In this document: piece by piece, positions 59,449-64,000 of the stretch
How positions within the stretch are numbered: the first letter of the stretch is position 1
How the letters are laid out: the number at the start of each line of letters is the position of its first letter
NCBI GenBank assembly: GCA_011799875.1
Contig: CM022303.1
Location: forward strand, 278,514,904 to 278,578,903
Length of the DNA stretch: 64,000 nucleotides
Direction of reading: 5' to 3'
Source of the DNA: Thinopyrum elongatum
Lineage: Eukaryota > Streptophyta > Magnoliopsida > Poales > Poaceae
Made by a program: the position numbers and the translations under genes
Notes under the pieces: generated by a model
The model's database searches: none
What the model saw: only the letters and a program-made list of their open reading frames with translations
Told to the model about the DNA's origin: nothing

Positions 59449-60486
59449 TCACATAAAAGATAAGAATTGAAACATAACGGGAGCATCATGAGTAATAGGA
59501 CTAGCACATTTAAGCCTAACCCACTTCCTATGCATAGGGATTTTGTGAGCAAAGAAATTATGGGAACAAGAATCTACTAGCATAGGAAGGTAAAACAAGC
59601 AAAACTTCAAGATTTTCAACACATAGGGAGGAAACTTGATATTATTGCAATTCCTACAAGCATATATTCCTCCTTCATAATAATTTTCAGTAGCATCATG
59701 AATGAATTCAACAATATAACCATCACATAAAGCATTCTTTTCATGATCGACAAGCATGCAAATTTTACTACTCTCCACATCAGCAAATTTATTCTCATGA
59801 ATAGTAGTGGGAGCAAACTCAACAAAGTAACTATCATGTGAGGCATAATCCAATTGAAAATTAAAATCATGATGACAAGTTTTATGGTTATCATTATTCT
59901 TTATAGCATACATGTCATCACAATAATCATCATATATAGCAACTTTATTCTCATAATCAATTGGAACCTCTTCCAAAATAGTGGATTCATCACTAAATAA
60001 AGTCATGACCTCTCCAAATCCACTTTCATCATTATTAAAATAAGAATCAACACCCTCCAAAATAGTGGGATCAATACTACCTAAATTTGACACTCTTCCA
60101 AACCCACTTTCATCAATATAATCATCATAAATAGGAGGCATGCTATCATCATAATAAATTTGCTCATCAAAACTTGGGGGAGTAAAAGTATCATCTTCAT
60201 CAAACATAGCATCCCCAAGCTTGTAGCTTTGCATATCACTAGCATCATGGATATTCAAGGAATTATTACTAACAACATTGCAATCATGCTCATCATTCAA
60301 AAATTTAGTGCCAAGCATTTTATAGACTTCTTCTTCTAACACTTGAGCACAATTTTCCTTTCCATCATTTTCACGAAAGACATTAAAAAGATGAAGCATA
60401 TGAGGCAACCTCAATTCCATTTTTTGTAGTTTTCTTTTATAAACTAAACTAGTGATAAAACAAGAAACTAAAAGATTCGATTGCAA
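59449..60486 (-). CDS. Frame of the Athila-like element, unknown function
   Basis: This 345-codon uninterrupted minus-strand frame starts ~30 bp after the PBS. An internal Met (MELRLPHML) is a reasonable alternative start. The centre is highly acidic with repeated Asp/Glu and Tyr (DDDTFTPPSFDEQIYYDD; ESGFGRVSNLGS and ESGFGEVMTLFS as an internal repeat). The C-terminal third is hydrophobic/basic with several Cys. It lacks gag core, zinc knuckle and enzymatic motifs. A truncated homologue is at 15953-16354. Conservation of the C-terminal part between two diverged copies hints at past selection on the family protein. Confidence 0.6.
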   Translation of the reverse strand: MQSNLLVSCFITSLVYKRKLQKMELRLPHMLHLFNVFRENDGKENCAQVLEEEVYKMLGTKFLNDEHDCNVVSNNSLNIHDASDMQSYKLGDAMFDEDDTFTPPSFDEQIYYDDSMPPIYDDYIDESGFGRVSNLGSIDPTILEGVDSYFNNDESGFGEVMTLFSDESTILEEVPIDYENKVAIYDDYCDDMYAIKNNDNHKTCHHDFNFQLDYASHDSYFVEFAPTTIHENKFADVESSKICMLVDHEKNALCDGYIVEFIHDATENYYEGGIYACRNCNNIKFPPYVLKILKFCLFYLPMLVDSCSHNFFAHKIPMHRKWVRLKCASPITHDAPVMFQFLSFM

Positions 60487-60514
60487 GATCTAAAGATATA
60501 CCTTCAAGCACTCA

Positions 60515-60534
60515 CCTTCCCGGCAATGGCACCA
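60515..60534 (-). other. Athila-like primer binding site (tRNA-Asp type)
   Basis: The minus strand reads TGGTGCCATTGCCGGGAAGG. It is close to the tRNA-Asp-complementary site of Athila elements, with a few mismatches, and lies 13 bases inside the LTR end at 60548. Confidence 0.75.
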
Positions 60535-60547
60535 GAAAAGAGCTTGA

Positions 60548-62226
60548 TGTCTACTACGCAACCTTCTTCTTGTAGACTCGTGTTGGGCCTCCAAGCGCAG
60601 AGTTTTGTAGGACAGTAGCAAATTTCCCTCAAGTGGATGACCTAAGGTTTATCAATCCGTGGGAGGCATAGGATGAAGATGGTCTCTCTCAAACAACCCT
60701 GCAACCAAATAACAAAGAGTCTCTTGTGTCCCCAACACACCCAATACAATGATAAATTGTATAGGTGCACTAGTTCGGCGAAGAGATGGTGATACAAGTG
60801 CAATATGGATGGTAGATATAGGTTTTTGTAATCTGAAAATATAAAAACAGCAAGGTAACTAGTAACAAAAGTGAGCGAAAACGGTATTGCAATGCTTCGA
60901 AACAAGGCCTAGGGTTCATACTTTCACTAGTGCAAGTTCTCTCAACAATGATAACATAATTAGATCATATAACAATCCCTCAACATGCAACAAATAGTCA
61001 CTCCAAAGTCACTAATAGCGGAGAATAAACGAAGAGATTATTGTAGGGTACGAAACCACCTCAAAGTTATTCTTTCTGATCGATCTATTGGGCTATTCCT
61101 CTAAGTGTCACAAATAGCCCTAGAGTTCATACTAAAATAACACCTTAAGACACACATCAACCAAAACCCTAATGTCACCTAGATACTCCAATGTCACCAC
61201 AAGTATCCGCGGGTTTGATTATACGATATGCATCACACAATCTCAGATTCATCTATTCAAACCAACACAAACAACTTCAAAGAGTGCCCCAAAGTTTCTA
61301 CCGAAGAGTCAAGACGAAAACGTGTGCCAACCCCTATGCATAAGTTCACAAGGTCACAGAACCCGCAAGTTGATCACCAAAACATACATCAAGTGGATCA
61401 CGTGAATATCCCATTGTCACCACAGATAAACACATGCAAGACATACATCAAGTGTTCTCAAATCCTTAAAGACTCAATGCGATAAGATAACTTCAAAGGG
61501 AAAACTCAATTCATTACAAGAAGGTAGAGGGGGAGAAACATCATAAGATCCAACTATAATAGCAAAGCTCGCGGTACATCAAGATCGTGCCAAATCAAGA
61601 ACACGAGAGAGAGAGAGAGAGATCAAACACATAGCTACTGGTACATACACTCAGCCCCGAGGGTGAACTACTCCCTCCTCGTCATGGAGAGTGCCGGGAT
61701 GATGAAGATGGCCACCGGTGATGGTTTCCCCCTCCGGCAGGGTGCCGGAACAGGGTCCCGATTGGCTTTTGGTGGCTACAGAGGCTTGCGGCGGCGGAAC
61801 TCCCAATCTAATCTAGGTTTTGTTCTGGAGGTTTGGGGATATATAAGAGGTGTTGGCATCGGGAACAAGTCAGGGGGACCCACGAGGCAGCCACAAGGTA
61901 AGGGGCGCACCCTAGGGGGGGCGCGCCCTCCACCCTTGTGGTGGCCTCGGGACTCCTCTCCGATAACTCTTCGTTCCAGTATTTCTTATATTTTCCAAAA
62001 ATATTCTCCGTGGATTTTCAGGTCAATTGGACTCCGTTTGATATTCCTTTTCTACGAAGCTCAAAACAAGGAAAAAACGGAAACTGGCACTGGCACTGGG
62101 CTCTAGGTTAATAGGTTAGTCCCAAAAATCATATAAAATAACATATAAATGCATATAAAACATCCAAGATAGATAATAGAATAGCATGGAACAATCAAAA
62201 CTTATAGATACGTTGGAGATGTATCA
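60548..62226 (-). repeat. 5' LTR of Athila-like copy 2 (1679 bp)
   Basis: On the minus strand it starts TGATACATCTCCAACGTATC at 62226 and ends AGTAGACA at 60548. It aligns with 16374-17593 and, for the first 324 bp, with 55652-55975. The plus-strand frame at 61663-62106 is within the LTR and not considered a gene. Confidence 0.88.
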
Positions 62227-62454
62227 GAGTCATCATGACTAATTGCTGCCGCGCCTGCTCCCGTCAATCAAAAAAATAAAAATCCTGCCGCGCCTGCCGC
62301 ACCCAAAGACCAGAGCAACGCCGCGGTGGATATTTAAATTTACCCGCCGGCAAGGAGAGAAAAAAGGGGTGAAAAAACAAATGTGGCGGCAGCCTAGCTA
62401 ATCGGTCGCACTAGCCCAACTAGCTAGCCACTGTGCTTCACTGATGTACTCGGC
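62227..62454. other. Flank between LTR and the third upstream block
   Basis: This is single-copy-looking sequence with a repeated 'cctgccgcgcctg' (62240-62305). No frame or signal is supported. Confidence 0.4.
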
Positions 62455-62520
62455 GGGAAAGGTGGGCTTTTGTGATTTGACGACTCATTTACTTGCTTCG
62501 GTGCTACGACCGAGGAGGAC
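62455..62520 (-). promoter_or_regulatory. Third copy of the B3-like upstream block (diverged)
   Basis: 'gggaaaggtgggcttttgtgatttgacgactcattta' followed by 'ggtgctacgaccg' matches the blocks at 37253 and 54232. It lacks the CCAAT part. The expected gene body to its left is replaced by the Athila-like element. Confidence 0.45.
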
Positions 62521-62648
62521 CCAGAAAACGCGCGGTAGGGCATCCCATGTCTCGGCAAGGAAGAAAATATGTGTGCACCACCCGGGAGGACCCAGAAACT
62601 GCGCGGTAGGGTGTGCCACGTCTCGGCACGGAGGAAAAATGTGCGTGT
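62513..62648. repeat. Two-unit tandem repeat of ~71 bp
   Basis: 'ggaggacccagaaa.cgcgcggtagggYRtsccaYgtctcggca' occurs at 62513-62576 and 62585-62648, about 85% alike by eye. Confidence 0.7.
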
Positions 62649-62649
62649 A

Positions 62650-63300
62650 AAAATATACTGTATCAGACGTACTACCTATGGTTCGACCTCGGGACCTAGT
62701 CAGTCGGTCGAAAACACCCCACTAGCCACATAGCTTCGTCATGCTAACATGGCACGGAGGATAGGTGTGGTTAGCTCTGTCTCGACCAGCCACAACGTCT
62801 CTTGTTCTAGGCGATTCTTCTATTTTCCAAGCATTTTTTTAGTTATAATAACACCACGGCAAGCTCGTGCCGCTCTTCGTGTGTGCCCGTGCGTCTAAAG
62901 GTTAGAAGATGGAGAGGAGAGAGAGATCGCAGACATGGGACCCACCAGTAAGTGAGTCAACGGTCATGCACGTGTTGACGAGCCACTCCATCTACTCTAC
63001 TCAACGTAATATTGTATAAAATCAAGTTATGCGACAAAGCCAACAACCATTGCTGTTTCAGGCTATCGACTTATGCTTTGTAGTCCAGGTTGCCAGTTTG
63101 AATCTCGTCTTTCAGATTTGTTAGTTTTAGGTCCAAATTTGATCAATGACAAGTGGGACCCCCGTGTGTTGTTCCGATATTTCAGTGTAGGATGGTTTTT
63201 TTGCACAAACACTTTGCACGGTTAGACAACTAACGGCACCAGTTACATGTATTTTGCAAGTTTAGGAACAAACTGACAGCAGCATAGAATATCACATCCA
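62650..63300. other. Stretch without recognised features
   Basis: I see no coding frame longer than about 60 codons, no repeat and no transposon end here. Confidence 0.4.
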
Positions 63301-63304
63301 CCCC

Positions 63305-64000
63305 ACAGCTTAGATGCTATGGTGATACGAGTTTTTACGTCGTTGGATCTGAGATCCAATGGCTTGGGAGTAGTCTGTGTAATTATGCGCAATTTCCAAA
63401 CTCTCCAAGGTTTTTTTTGCAAATAAAACATTCAGGCCTCATGTGTGCCGCTGCATCTTGGATCCAATGGCTCCGAGTAGCTCATATTAGGTGCTCCCCG
63501 TAGCTTAATTAGCCGCTACGGTGATACGAGCATCTAGGTCGTATGATCTGTGATCAGATGCCACATGCGCAGTACTTGTACTTTCTGCGCAATTCCCAAA
63601 CTCTTTGAGGCCTATATTGCAAAAACATTCATACCTCCTACTGTGAGCCGTTAGATCTCCCGGGAACTCGTATCACCATAGAATCTACGGTGCGGGAGCA
63701 CCTCATATTCTCCCGTGCGAGAAAACATCAGGTGCTCTCGTAGCTTGGATGCTACGGTGATACGAGCTTCGAGGTCGTTCGATCGGAGATCCAATGGCAT
63801 CTGAGCAGTCTTTGTGCTTGTAAGAAGTGGCTGAACTCTTTGGGGGCTTTTCTGCAAAAAAACATTCGAACCACCAAGGAGTTGTTGGATCACAGATCCA
63901 ACGGCTCCGAAGAGCTTGTATCACCAAAGCATCTAAGGCGTGTTAGCACATGATATTCTTACCTACAGGAGAATATGAGGTCCTCCTTCATCTTAGATGC
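63305..64000. repeat. Tandem array of palindromic MITE-like units (three and a partial fourth)
   Basis: Forward arms GGTGATACGAG are at 63320, 63520 and 63756. Inverted partners (CTCGTATCACC or a variant) are at 63667 and 63914. Each unit also has 'gatc.gagatccaatggc' and an inverted 'ttggatc...ccaatggctccga'. The unit centre is 'ctctttg.ggcttttttgcaaaaaaacattc'. Units begin with 'gtagctt.gatgctacgg' (63309, 63502, 63743, 63991), so the period is about 190-250 bp. The array runs off the window end. Confidence 0.65.

Larger units (their letters stand above)
55652..62226 (-). mobile_element. Non-autonomous Athila-like LTR element, copy 2 (3' LTR truncated)
   Basis: On the minus strand the order is 5' LTR (62226-60548), PBS of tRNA-Asp type (60534-60515), a 345-codon frame, paired hairpin modules, a pyrimidine-rich microsatellite, a polypurine tract and the first 324 bp of the 3' LTR. 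The tRNA-Asp-like PBS and the LTR terminus place it with Athila-lineage families such as Sabrina/WHAM (family inference). There is no RT, protease or integrase in the 4.57-kb interior, so it depends on another element. The outer 1.35 kb of the 3' LTR is missing, so no TSD can be verified. Confidence 0.8.

Noticed and set aside
61663..62106. 147-codon plus-strand frame
   Set aside because: It lies entirely in the Athila-like LTR, antisense to the element, and is not kept in the other LTR copies.
63305..64000. CRISPR-like or satellite DNA interpretation of the repeated units
   Set aside because: The units are long palindromes with variable centres in a plant genome. There are no short identical repeats with unique spacers.

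Overview
This is repeat-rich plant nuclear DNA. It is almost certainly from a Triticeae grass (wheat, Aegilops, barley or rye group). The evidence is nested Ty3/gypsy and Ty1/copia LTR retrotransposons, a CACTA end, Stowaway-type MITE ends, GC-rich LTR cores and plant-type GT..AG introns. No intact ordinary host gene is visible. The most informative host content is two neighbouring, broken, minus-strand genes whose exons join in phase into B3-like DNA-binding proteins.

Left block (1-24.5 kb), a transposon nest. A minus-strand Tekay-like chromovirus with ~3.8 kb LTRs fills 1-13156; its left LTR runs off the window. It abuts, and probably sits inside, a minus-strand non-autonomous Athila-like element (13157-17593). 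That element in turn interrupts a decayed plus-strand SIRE/Maximus-like copia element (17594-20820). The copia is cut by a CACTA end at 20821, followed by CACTA-like repeats to about 24.4 kb.

Middle block (24.7-54.4 kb), the B3 pair. B3-like gene 1 (exons between 37144 and 24682) carries an 11.0 kb non-coding LARD element in intron 2 (25715-36753, TSD ATTCG). B3-like gene 2 (exons between 53928 and 37926) has its first exon cut five codons after the start by a 13.3 kb Tat-lineage element (40597-53908, TSD GCCGG). Both genes also contain in-frame stops. The Tat element has one long gag-pol frame with five nonsense codons. On the opposite strand it carries a six-exon additional gene with its own TATA box and a 5'UTR intron.

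Right block (54.4-64 kb). An unrecognised open frame (55159-55650) is fused to a truncated LTR of a second Athila-like element (55652-62226). Beyond it lies a third copy of the noncoding block found upstream of both B3-like genes, then a tandem array of palindromic MITE-like units to the window end. Three upstream modules and two gene bodies suggest a local B3 gene cluster broken up by retrotransposons.

All exon models and family assignments come from reading the sequence; no database search was run.
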